Origin: Lachnospiraceae bacterium
Lineage (GTDB): Bacteria > Bacillota > Clostridia > Lachnospirales > Lachnospiraceae
DNA: 20,933 nucleotides
Reading direction: 5' to 3'
Assembly (NCBI GenBank): GCA_009774145.1
Contig: VSND01000074.1
Location: 1 to 20,933 of the forward strand
Shown: positions 6,783 to 13,511 of the stretch, in pieces
Position numbering within the stretch: position 1 is the stretch's first letter
How the letters are laid out: each line of letters opens with the position of its first letter
Notes under the pieces: generated by a model
What the model saw: only the letters and a program-made list of their open reading frames with translations
Database searches by the model: none
Told to the model about the DNA's origin: nothing
Made by a program: the position numbers and the translations under genes

Positions 6783-7315
6783 CCTTCCTGCAGCCTTTCA
6801 AACCAGTCCAGGTATTTCTTTTCTGTCACCTGAAACGGCTCTGTACCAAATACCGGATGGCTCTCAGGCATTCCCGGACACTCCATCAGCTTCTCGCCCA
6901 TAAAATGATCAAATTCATAGTACAGCAAAAGATCATCCAGTTTTCTCCAGAGCTTTGTCTCCTCTTCTGACAACTTTCCAAGATACTTTTCGAAGATCGT
7001 CTCCTGCAGGATCTGTTCGATCTCCCTGTATTCCGGCAAATGCTGCTTGACCGGACGTGTGATATCCGCCAGATACGCTTCGCTGGCATCGTGCAGCAGG
7101 CATGCAAGCTGCACGCGGTCCGTATACCCCCTCGCATGCGCCTCCTCACAGCAGTGAATGCAGTGCTGCCCTACCGAATAAAATTCCGGAAAGTGTCCGT
7201 TGGCCCTCACCATCAAAGACAGGGCATGAGCAATGTCTTCCACCCGGATATTCTCTGCCTTTGGGGCGGACGGCGACATATGTATCTTTGAATAAGTTGT
7301 AATATAATCTTCCAT
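6779..7315 (-). CDS. HD-domain phosphohydrolase, YfbR-like
   Basis: Protein of 178 aa with the HD superfamily pattern: His51 (VGQHCIHC), His75-Asp76 (LLHDASEAYLADITRPVK) and a late Asp (KLDD, about 127-128), which together bind a divalent metal. The family includes 5'-nucleotidases acting on deoxynucleoside monophosphates, and the N-terminal YITTYSKIHMSPSAP pattern is one I associate with phage and bacterial YfbR-like phosphohydrolases. The substrate here is inferred only from family. A GGAGG ribosome site lies 6 bases before the ATG. It is the first gene of a two-gene unit with the radical SAM protein (4-base overlap). I saw no clear promoter upstream, though the gene is divergent from the transporter. 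Confidence 0.85.
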   Translation of the reverse strand: MEDYITTYSKIHMSPSAPKAENIRVEDIAHALSLMVRANGHFPEFYSVGQHCIHCCEEAHARGYTDRVQLACLLHDASEAYLADITRPVKQHLPEYREIEQILQETIFEKYLGKLSEEETKLWRKLDDLLLYYEFDHFMGEKLMECPGMPESHPVFGTEPFQVTEKKYLDWFERLQEG

Positions 7316-7370
7316 ACTTTACCTCCTCGTATCATCCCATACAGTGATACTGCTTTTCTGTCTTTGCAGC

Positions 7371-7399
7371 TTGCATTTTCTCCCATTTCCCTCTATACT
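7371..7399 (+). promoter_or_regulatory. Sigma-A promoter for the AI-2E family transporter
   Basis: TTGCAT (7371-7376), a 17-base spacer and TATACT (7394-7399) on the + strand. The leader would be only about 28 bases, with an AAAGGAG ribosome site at 7414-7420. Confidence 0.75.
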
Positions 7400-7433
7400 G
7401 TATACGACATTTAAAAGGAGTATCTGCATAATT

Positions 7434-8528
7434 ATGAGAGAAAAAAAAGAACTGATCCAGTATACTGCTGTCTGTGCCCTGCTGCTCTATCTTCTGTGCC
7501 ATTACTGGGACACCGCCATTCAAGGGCTGAAAACTTTCCTCGGCGTCATCCACCCGCTGATCCTTGGAGGCGCCGTGGCATATATATTAAATCTGATCCT
7601 GAGTTTTTATGAGCGTACCATCCTGAACCGATGGCATACCCGTTCTTCTGTCAAACGGGCCGCTTCCATCCTGCTGTCCTTTTTCACGCTGTTTTTGATA
7701 CTGTTCCTGATCATCCATATGATCGTACCGGAACTTCGATCCTGTATGGATATCCTGCTGTCCAACATACCAGTGGCATGCGACATGGTAATGGATTTTT
7801 TAAACAGAAATCCGGATATCCTCGCGCTTTTTCCGGCAGTTACAAACCTGCAGGCGGATATTCCGGCGCTCTTGCAGCAGTTCTTTTCCTGGATTGGCTC
7901 CGGAGCCGGCGCCAGCCTGTTCGGATACCTCTCTTCCTTCGTGTCCGTTCTTTTCAACCTGTTCGTATCACTGGTCTTTGCCATCTATCTGCTTGCCGGA
8001 AAAGAATGGCTGGGAACCCGGGCCGACCGGCTGATGGGTACCTATCTGCCTGCTGCTGTCCGCCGGAAGCTGCTTTATATCCTCGGCACACTGAACAACA
8101 GCTTTCATCGTTTTATCGTGGGACAGGTGACGGAAGCCGTGATCCTGGGCGGACTGTGCATCCTCGGCATGCTCCTGTTTCGTTTTCCCTATGCGGTTAT
8201 GATCGGGATCCTGGTGGGCGCCACCGCGCTGATCCCCGTCCTGGGCGCCTATATCGGCGCCATTGTGGGAATCCTGATGATCTTTACGGAATCTCCGTTT
8301 CAGGCTCTTTTATTCCTGGTTTTCATCGTTGTACTCCAGCAGCTGGAGAACCAGCTCATCTATCCGAAGGTCGTCGGCACCTCCATCGGGCTTCCGGGTA
8401 TCCTCGTCTTCACTGCCGTCATGACAGGAGGCAGCCTGTTCGGCGTCGCCGGCATCCTTCTTGGAATCCCGACGGCTGCCGCCTGCTATCAGTTTCTGAA
8501 AGACGATCTGAAAAGGCGAAAATGCTGA
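7434..8528 (+). CDS. AI-2E family transporter / PerM-like membrane protein
   Basis: Very hydrophobic protein of 364 aa with the layout of the AI-2E exporter (PerM, UPF0118) family: two N-terminal helices, a third at about 78-98, an outer or interfacial region to about 150, then a C-terminal block of helices. The family signatures FHRFIVGQVTEAVILG and ENQLIYPKVVGTSIGLPGI are present. Family members are proposed to export small molecules or ions; the autoinducer-2 name comes from few members and should not be read as function. The frame is open for 30 codons upstream, but those include the promoter, so the ATG at 7434 is chosen. The AGGAG is 13 bases away, slightly long. Confidence 0.9.
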   Translation: MREKKELIQYTAVCALLLYLLCHYWDTAIQGLKTFLGVIHPLILGGAVAYILNLILSFYERTILNRWHTRSSVKRAASILLSFFTLFLILFLIIHMIVPELRSCMDILLSNIPVACDMVMDFLNRNPDILALFPAVTNLQADIPALLQQFFSWIGSGAGASLFGYLSSFVSVLFNLFVSLVFAIYLLAGKEWLGTRADRLMGTYLPAAVRRKLLYILGTLNNSFHRFIVGQVTEAVILGGLCILGMLLFRFPYAVMIGILVGATALIPVLGAYIGAIVGILMIFTESPFQALLFLVFIVVLQQLENQLIYPKVVGTSIGLPGILVFTAVMTGGSLFGVAGILLGIPTAAACYQFLKDDLKRRKC

Positions 8529-8600
8529 ACCATATACGATCTTTCTGTTCACATGGTCTTATCTTTCGCTTCAGATGCACGGATGTAAGTACCCTGTCAG

Positions 8601-9353
8601 TCATGTGTCAGATTCCTGCCGATACTCCACATGCATCAGCATCAGCCCCTCCGGGGGCATCAGCCGTCCCGCATGTGCCCGGTCCCTGCTCTCCAGGATG
8701 TCTTTTACAGCATCTGCGTTTTGAAGTCCCAGACCTGCTTCCACCAGTGTTCCGGTCAGGATCCGGACCATATGATACAGAAAACCGTCCCCGGTAAAAG
8801 CAAGCTCAATCCGGGGGCCTTCCTGCAGAATCCGGATCGCTTCTATGGTCCGCACCGTGGATTTCTTAAACCGCTTCAAAGAACAGAACGCCCGGTAATC
8901 ATGGGTTCCGCACAGATACCCGGCGGCTGTCCGCATGGCGTCCACATCCAGCGGTTCCTCCACCCGGGTCAGGTACCGGCGCCCGAATACATTGGAAGTC
9001 TCTGAATTCCAGATCCGGTATACATATGTTTTTCGTACTGCATGCAGGCGTGCATGAAACCGGGGCGCCGCTTCCTCCACGGACAGTACGGCAATATCCT
9101 CCGGAAGATACTGATTCATATATTTTCGGATTTCTTCCGTACTTTTCCCTCCGCTGCACCGGAAGCTGATGACCTGCCCTGCTGCATGAACCCCCGCATC
9201 GGTCCGTCCGGAACCATGAACCTCCACCGGTGCGCCTTCCATCCGGGACAGAAGCGTCTCCAGCTTCCCCTGAATTGTGTGTTCCGTATTTCCCTGTACC
9301 TGCCAGCCGCGGTAACGGGTTCCTTCATACTGAATCACTGCTTTGTAATTCAT
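8601..9353 (-). CDS. truA: tRNA pseudouridine(38-40) synthase
   Basis: Converts uridine to pseudouridine at positions 38-40 in the anticodon arm of many tRNAs. The 250-aa length is normal. The catalytic Asp52 is in GSGRTDAGVHA (47-57), the N-terminal signature YEGTRYRGWQVQ is at 9-20, and a further family segment GDGFLYHMVRILTG lies near the C-terminus. It converges with the AI-2E transporter; the 72 bases between them show no clear terminator. A GGGGG stretch lies about 13 bases before the ATG. A sigma-A promoter just past cobO suggests truA has its own transcript in addition to possible read-through from the cobalamin operon. Confidence 0.97.
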   Translation of the reverse strand: MNYKAVIQYEGTRYRGWQVQGNTEHTIQGKLETLLSRMEGAPVEVHGSGRTDAGVHAAGQVISFRCSGGKSTEEIRKYMNQYLPEDIAVLSVEEAAPRFHARLHAVRKTYVYRIWNSETSNVFGRRYLTRVEEPLDVDAMRTAAGYLCGTHDYRAFCSLKRFKKSTVRTIEAIRILQEGPRIELAFTGDGFLYHMVRILTGTLVEAGLGLQNADAVKDILESRDRAHAGRLMPPEGLMLMHVEYRQESDT

Positions 9354-9360
9354 GGCTCAC

Positions 9361-9471
9361 TCACTTTCCCCCTGTTCTTAAAGCTCTGAATTCCCATACC
9401 GGTTGTTCTTGCCATATGGTGCCGCTCCTGTCCGTTCTGTTTTCCGCCCCTTTAGTATTCCTCTTCTGCAT
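9361..9471 (-). other. Possible 36-codon ORF in the truA leader
   Basis: An ATG frame of 36 codons on the - strand lies between the truA promoter and truA, ending 7 bases before the truA ATG. GGAAGG sits only 3 bases before its ATG, which is too close for good initiation. The basic peptide matches nothing I recognise. It is noted as unproven. Confidence 0.12.
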
Positions 9472-9495
9472 CGGCCTTCCATGATTTATGTGTTC

Positions 9496-9524
9496 ATTAT
9501 ACATGGATTTTTGGAGTTCTTCAA
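9496..9524 (-). promoter_or_regulatory. Sigma-A promoter for truA
   Basis: On the - strand, TTGAAG (9519-9524), a 17-base spacer and a perfect TATAAT (9496-9501). It lies 11 bases beyond the cobO stop and points at truA, leaving a leader of about 135 bases. Confidence 0.72.
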
Positions 9525-9534
9525 CAGCCTCTCT

Positions 9535-10068
9535 CTACATCTCAATCCCCCTGCGCGCCGGCATTCCTTCGTCAAAGGGATGTTTCACCTTCTTCATCTT
9601 TGTCACATAATCCGCCAGACGGAGCAGTTCTTCGCTCGGGTCGCGCCCGGTCAGCACCACTTCCATCCCTTCCGGCCGGTTCATCAGGAAATGAAGCGCC
9701 GTCTTCTGGCAGATCATCCCATGGTTATAAGCGCTCATGAACTCATCAATAACCAGCAGATCATACCCCTCGTCCTCCGCCTTCCTGGTCACATCCTCAA
9801 ACAAATGTGTATAGGCATGGCCTGCCTGCTCCTTCTGTTCCTCTGTCATATTCCAGAAAAAACCGAATTTTTCCGTGCAGCAGCAGTAATCGATTCCCAG
9901 CTTCTTCAGCATCTCCACCTCGCCGGAGCTTCCGTCCTTCATACACTGGCAGAACAGCACCTTCAGCCCGTACCCGGCAGCGCGCACGGCAAGCCCCACA
10001 GACGCGGTGGTCTTTCCTTTCCCGTCTCCGCAGTAGATATGCAGACATCCCTTTTTTATATGACCCAT
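9535..10068 (-). CDS. cobO: Corrinoid adenosyltransferase (CobO/BtuR type)
   Basis: Transfers the 5'-deoxyadenosyl group from ATP to reduced cob(I)yrinate diamide or cobinamide, forming the Co-C bond of coenzyme B12. The 177-aa length fits. The ATP-binding P-loop GDGKGKTT is at 14-21, in the inverted orientation typical of this family. Other family segments are GLKVLFCQ, LLVIDEFMSAYNHGM and VVLTGRDPSEELLRLADYVTKM. An AAAGGAG ribosome site lies 7 bases before the ATG. The start overlaps the end of cbiB by 13 bases, and it is the last gene of the cobalamin operon. I see no intrinsic terminator after it; the truA promoter follows at once. Confidence 0.96.
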   Translation of the reverse strand: MGHIKKGCLHIYCGDGKGKTTASVGLAVRAAGYGLKVLFCQCMKDGSSGEVEMLKKLGIDYCCCTEKFGFFWNMTEEQKEQAGHAYTHLFEDVTRKAEDEGYDLLVIDEFMSAYNHGMICQKTALHFLMNRPEGMEVVLTGRDPSEELLRLADYVTKMKKVKHPFDEGMPARRGIEM

Positions 10069-11024
10069 AATATGACTCCTTTCACAGTCAGAAATACCAG
10101 AAGCGCCAGAACTGCAGTTCCGTACAGCAGCCGGCCGGCCCGCCGGATGTCCTCATATTCTACCGGACGGTCCGCGTCTCCCAGCGTCGGTTTTTCATAC
10201 AGCTTTCCAAAATAGTATGCGTTGCCGGCAAGCTGGATATGCAGCGCCCCTGCCGTGACCGCCTCCGTATGAGCGGAATTGGGACTGCTGTGGTTGTACC
10301 GGTCCCGCACATAGATCCTCCAGGCATTCCCCGCATCCATCTTCAGGCATCCGCCGGCACACACCATCAACAGCGCTGACAGTCTTGCCGGAATATAATT
10401 TACCGCATCGTCAAACTTCGCTGCCGCCCTGCCGAAATACAGATACTGTTCATTTTTATAGCCGACCATGGAATCCATGGTATTGACTGCTTTATAAAAA
10501 TATCCCAGCGGGGCGCCGCCGATGACCATGAAAAGAAGCGGGGCGACGATGCCGTCTGATGTATTTTCCGCTATTGTCTCCACCGCCGCCTTTGTGATCC
10601 CCACATCGTCAAGCACTGCCGTATCCCTGCCCACCACCATGGACACTGCATGGCGCGCGCCTTCGACGTCTCCCGCCTTCAATGCCGCATACACTTTCAT
10701 CGTCTCATCCTTCAGAGACTTTGTGGCAAGAAGCTGATAACACATCACCGTTTCCAGTCCAAACCGGACATAAGGATGCACAAGTCCTGCCAGAAAAAGC
10801 AGTCCCCACGCCGCCCCTGCAGTGATTCCCGCCGTCAGCGCCAGAAGAAAGACTCCCGCAGCCAGTTCTCCCTTCTCCGTTTTGGGAAACATACGGCGAA
10901 GCACCGTCTCCAGACCGCTGATCAGGTGTCCCACCAGACGAATGGGATGATAGAGCCAGTGCGGATCCCCGATCAGCAGATCCAGAAAAAAACCAAGTCC
11001 TACGGCAAGCATTGATAATTCCAT
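10056..11024 (-). CDS. cbiB: Adenosylcobinamide-phosphate synthase CbiB
   Basis: Integral membrane enzyme that joins adenosylcobyric acid to aminopropanol (phosphate), giving adenosylcobinamide (phosphate). The 322-aa product has several hydrophobic helices and the family motifs GDPHWLYHPIRLVG (19-32), ENTSDGIVAPLLF (153-165), NTMDSMVGYKNE (181-192) and SPNSAHTEA (247-255). The frame is open 13 codons further upstream, but the ATG at 11024 has a GGAAGGA site 7 bases away and is the better start. It overlaps the cobC-like gene by 25 bases and cobO by 13, so all three are tightly coupled. CobD, which would make the aminopropanol phosphate, is not in the window. Confidence 0.96.
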   Translation of the reverse strand: MELSMLAVGLGFFLDLLIGDPHWLYHPIRLVGHLISGLETVLRRMFPKTEKGELAAGVFLLALTAGITAGAAWGLLFLAGLVHPYVRFGLETVMCYQLLATKSLKDETMKVYAALKAGDVEGARHAVSMVVGRDTAVLDDVGITKAAVETIAENTSDGIVAPLLFMVIGGAPLGYFYKAVNTMDSMVGYKNEQYLYFGRAAAKFDDAVNYIPARLSALLMVCAGGCLKMDAGNAWRIYVRDRYNHSSPNSAHTEAVTAGALHIQLAGNAYYFGKLYEKPTLGDADRPVEYEDIRRAGRLLYGTAVLALLVFLTVKGVILWVI

Positions 11025-11662
11025 AAATCTGTTCCTTCCACAGGTGTCAGCAGATATCCGCACCCGTTCTTTACCTGATAGTCAAAATAGCTTTTTTTCG
11101 GAAATCCAAAGCGCTCCAGAATCGCCATAATCGTCCCTCCATGCACCACCAACGCCATGCGCAGAGAATGCCCTGCCAGATTCCTGACCAGTTCTGCAAA
11201 TCCTGCCTGACAGCGGTTCTGAAATGCTTCCATGGATTCTCCGCCCGGAAACGGCAGTGTCCCTCCGCTGTCGATCCATGCCTGATAGGCAGGATCTCCA
11301 TTCAGTTCCTCATAATTTTTATTTTCAAAATCTCCGAAATCACATTCCCGAAGTTCCGGTACCAGTGTCACAGCAAATTTATATGCTGTTTCATCAATCA
11401 GACGGTTTTCCATATGAGCGGTCTCCGTGCGGATTCTGCATGGCTTCTGCGCCGTCTCCGTACTGCCTCCCCATATGACCTGCGCCGTCTCCACACACCG
11501 CTTCATGGGGCTTGCACAGATCCGGTCCACGGCCGGATAGGAACGGCTCCTGAGCAGCCGGATTCCTTCCCCGCAGAGCGGCTCGTCCGTCCGGCATCCG
11601 ATATACCGCCCTTCCAGATTGCCCTGCGTCAAGGAATGGCGCAGAAGCACGATCTCAGCCAT
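11000..11662 (-). CDS. cobC: Histidine phosphatase, CobC-like (alpha-ribazole phosphatase)
   Basis: Member of the histidine phosphatase (phosphoglycerate mutase-like) superfamily, 220 aa. Position in the operon suggests the CobC role, removing the 5'-phosphate from alpha-ribazole phosphate or adenosylcobalamin phosphate. The catalytic His9 and Arg8 are in LLRHSLTQGN, where the usual third residue is Gly (RHG); here it is Ser. The other active-site segments ASPMKRCVETA (50-60), RECDFGDFE (105-113) and VVHGGT (172-177) are intact. About 30 residues (65-95), including two TETA repeats, are inserted compared with typical CobC, giving a longer protein. It overlaps the short CobU-like gene by 8 bases and cbiB by 25. 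General phosphatase activity is likely; substrate is inferred from neighbours. Confidence 0.83.
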   Translation of the reverse strand: MAEIVLLRHSLTQGNLEGRYIGCRTDEPLCGEGIRLLRSRSYPAVDRICASPMKRCVETAQVIWGGSTETAQKPCRIRTETAHMENRLIDETAYKFAVTLVPELRECDFGDFENKNYEELNGDPAYQAWIDSGGTLPFPGGESMEAFQNRCQAGFAELVRNLAGHSLRMALVVHGGTIMAILERFGFPKKSYFDYQVKNGCGYLLTPVEGTDLWNYQCLP

Positions 11663-12035
11663 CCTTAATCACCGTTCCGATCCCGCAGACCACCCGATGT
11701 ACCTGTGCGGCCTCTTTTGCAATCTGACAGCATACCCGCCCGGTCTTCTCCCGGTATTCCCGGTCAAAACGGTCCACCGGCACCACCCCGTATCCCAGTT
11801 CATTGGTCACCAGCACCACCTCCGGATTTTCTCTTTTCAGTCTTTCCATGGAAAAATCCTGTCCGGTTTTCATCATCCGCCGGATATATTCATGAAAATG
11901 ATACAGAAGCCTGGTCCGATACAGTTCCTCCGCAGGGCAGAGCGCGCCGTCTGCCGTTTCCTCTTTTTCAATCCCGAACGTTTCACATGCATAGGATGTC
12001 TTTCCCTGAAAGCATCCGCCTGTTACCAGTATCAT
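11655..12035 (-). CDS. Short CobU-like P-loop protein, second copy
   Basis: Protein of 126 aa that matches the ends of CobU but lacks its middle. The P-loop GGCFQGKT (6-13) is followed by a divergent 60-residue segment. The C-terminal LVTNELGYGVVPVDRFDREYREKTG (75-99) is close to the CobU family consensus SNEVGxGIVP. The His-Arg motif that carries GMP in the guanylyltransferase reaction is missing. The ATG at 12035 has AGGAG 7 bases upstream and starts at the natural P-loop strand; an ATG 14 codons further up is unlikely. It overlaps the cobC-like gene by 8 bases. It could be a kinase-only enzyme, a partner subunit of the full CobU, or a remodelled duplicate. Confidence 0.75.
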   Translation of the reverse strand: MILVTGGCFQGKTSYACETFGIEKEETADGALCPAEELYRTRLLYHFHEYIRRMMKTGQDFSMERLKRENPEVVLVTNELGYGVVPVDRFDREYREKTGRVCCQIAKEAAQVHRVVCGIGTVIKDG

Positions 12036-12098
12036 AAACTCTCCTGTTCTGCCGTACGCTGCACTGCCTTCCGGCATGGTGCCGCACAGCGCCTCTTT

Positions 12099-12863
12099 CT
12101 ATAAAAATTTCCCTCCCAGCATCACGGTGCCGGCCATCATCAGTTCACACACCTGCACAAAAAATCCCGCAATATCCCCGGTAGTCCCTCCGAATTCTTT
12201 CACGGCAAGATGATAATAATAAGCATACGCTGCAGAAGCCGTAACAAGCAGGATCAGCGCATACCTCCAGTCCAGCCAGAATGCTGCTCCCGCACAGGCA
12301 AGAATCCACAGAACCAGCACCGTCTTCAATACCCGCTTCTGGGCTGCATCTGCAAACATTCCCAGAGATCCTTTTTTATTGGCACAGGGAAATGTGGCCA
12401 GCGCCATGCCGCTGAGCGCCCGGGACAGCACAAAACCGATTCCAAGAACCGGCAGTACCTGATCCTCTGTCTCGCTCCACACACCCAGAGCCAGAATAAA
12501 ATACGCACACCCCATGATGACCGCAAATGCACCCGCGTGAGAATCTTTCAGAATCTCCAGCTTCCGTTCCTTTGGCTGCCAGGAACTTAAAGCGTCTACC
12601 GTATCCAGATACCCGTCCAGATGGATTCCGCCGGTCACCAGCACCGGGATCAGCACAAATCCTGCTGCACGCATCAACATTCCGAAATCCGCCAGCACGC
12701 ACAGTCTGCCATATCCACAGATCAGAAGTCCGATCACCACGCCGATTCCGGGAAAGAAACAGATCATATATTTCATGTTTTCCTTATCCCAGTCCGCCCG
12801 GGGAACCGGAATTTTGGAAAACATGGCAAACGCAATCAGAAAACTGTTCCAGATTCTTTTCAT
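12099..12863 (-). CDS. cobS: Adenosylcobinamide-GDP ribazoletransferase (cobalamin synthase)
   Basis: Integral membrane enzyme that joins adenosylcobinamide-GDP and alpha-ribazole (phosphate), the step that completes the nucleotide loop. The 254-aa length is normal. Conserved residues are in TGGIHLDGYLDTVDALSS (77-94, with the Asp83/87/90 set), LKDSHAGAFAV (105-115) and EFGGTTGDIAGF (223-234). Hydrophobic helices fill much of the rest. The start is preceded by GGAGG 7 bases away and overlaps the cobU stop by 4 bases (ATGA). It works with CobU, which supplies the GDP-activated substrate, and CobT, which supplies the ribazole. Confidence 0.97.
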   Translation of the reverse strand: MKRIWNSFLIAFAMFSKIPVPRADWDKENMKYMICFFPGIGVVIGLLICGYGRLCVLADFGMLMRAAGFVLIPVLVTGGIHLDGYLDTVDALSSWQPKERKLEILKDSHAGAFAVIMGCAYFILALGVWSETEDQVLPVLGIGFVLSRALSGMALATFPCANKKGSLGMFADAAQKRVLKTVLVLWILACAGAAFWLDWRYALILLVTASAAYAYYYHLAVKEFGGTTGDIAGFFVQVCELMMAGTVMLGGKFL

Positions 12864-13393
12864 CCTGCCGCCTCCGGATTTCCTTTATAAACCAGCGGAA
12901 TGGAATAGACCACCTCCGCCGCCACCTCCGCCATGGACGCAATCTGCCGGTTGATGCTGCCCAGATACTGCTGATACTGTCTGGTCTCTTCATCATACTC
13001 GATTCCATCGGAGAATATTTCATTGGTCACAACAATCAGATGCTCACACTGTTCTCTGATTTTCCGGACTCCTTCCAGAATCGCTTCCACACACCGCGCT
13101 CCTGCGCCGCCTTCCTGATAAAGCTCGTTGGCGACCAGATTGGACATGCATTCCAGAAGCACCGTGCCATATCCGGACACATCCGCGTCCTTCAAACCCG
13201 TATAACATTCCAGCGTCTCAAAGCCTTTCTCCGCACGCATGGCCCGGTGACGCCTAATCCGCTCGTGACACTCTTCATCAAAAGGATACATGGTCGCTAT
13301 GTACAGGCGCGGCATCTTCCCAAGCCGCATCACCATCCGTTCCGCATACTCGGATTTCCCGCTGCCGCTGCCCCCGGTGATCAAACATAACAT
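12860..13393 (-). CDS. cobU: Adenosylcobinamide kinase/guanylyltransferase
   Basis: Phosphorylates adenosylcobinamide and then transfers GMP to it, giving adenosylcobinamide-GDP. The 177-aa length is normal. P-loop GGSGSGKS is at 7-14, YIATMYPFDEE at 31-41, and the His motif HERIRRHRAMR (43-53), whose His49 is the likely GMP-accepting residue, is intact. LLECMSNLVANELY (79-92) fits the family. The late motif, usually SNEVGxGIVP, reads TNEIFSDGIEYD (123-134) and is followed by RQYQQYLGSINRQ, so this region is atypical. A GGAGG lies 8 bases before the ATG. It overlaps cobS by 4 bases and follows cbiA after a 117-base gap. A second, shorter CobU-like gene lies downstream. Confidence 0.94.
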   Translation of the reverse strand: MLCLITGGSGSGKSEYAERMVMRLGKMPRLYIATMYPFDEECHERIRRHRAMRAEKGFETLECYTGLKDADVSGYGTVLLECMSNLVANELYQEGGAGARCVEAILEGVRKIREQCEHLIVVTNEIFSDGIEYDEETRQYQQYLGSINRQIASMAEVAAEVVYSIPLVYKGNPEAAG

Positions 13394-13489
13394 GGCTCAT
13401 TCCTCCGTAGTCCATTTTATACTCTGCAGATATTTTCATTCATGAGTATATCGTATTCCTTACGCTTTGCCGGTCCAGACGCCCATGAC

Positions 13490-13511
13490 AGCAGCCTGCA
13501 CACCGGCTGCT
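13490..13511 (-). other. Hairpin at the cbiA/cobU junction
   Basis: AGCAGCC (13490-13496) and GGCTGCT (13505-13511) form a perfect 7-bp stem with an 8-base loop, touching the cbiA stop codon. No T-run follows on the - strand, so it is not a standard terminator. It may protect the upstream message or mark a processing site. The rest of the 117-base gap contains a TATACT (-10-like) without a good -35 box. Confidence 0.35.

Noticed and set aside
13394..13510. Internal promoter before cobU
   Set aside because: A TATACT is present, but the -35 region (CCGGCA/CGGCAA) is poor, so it was not listed as a promoter.
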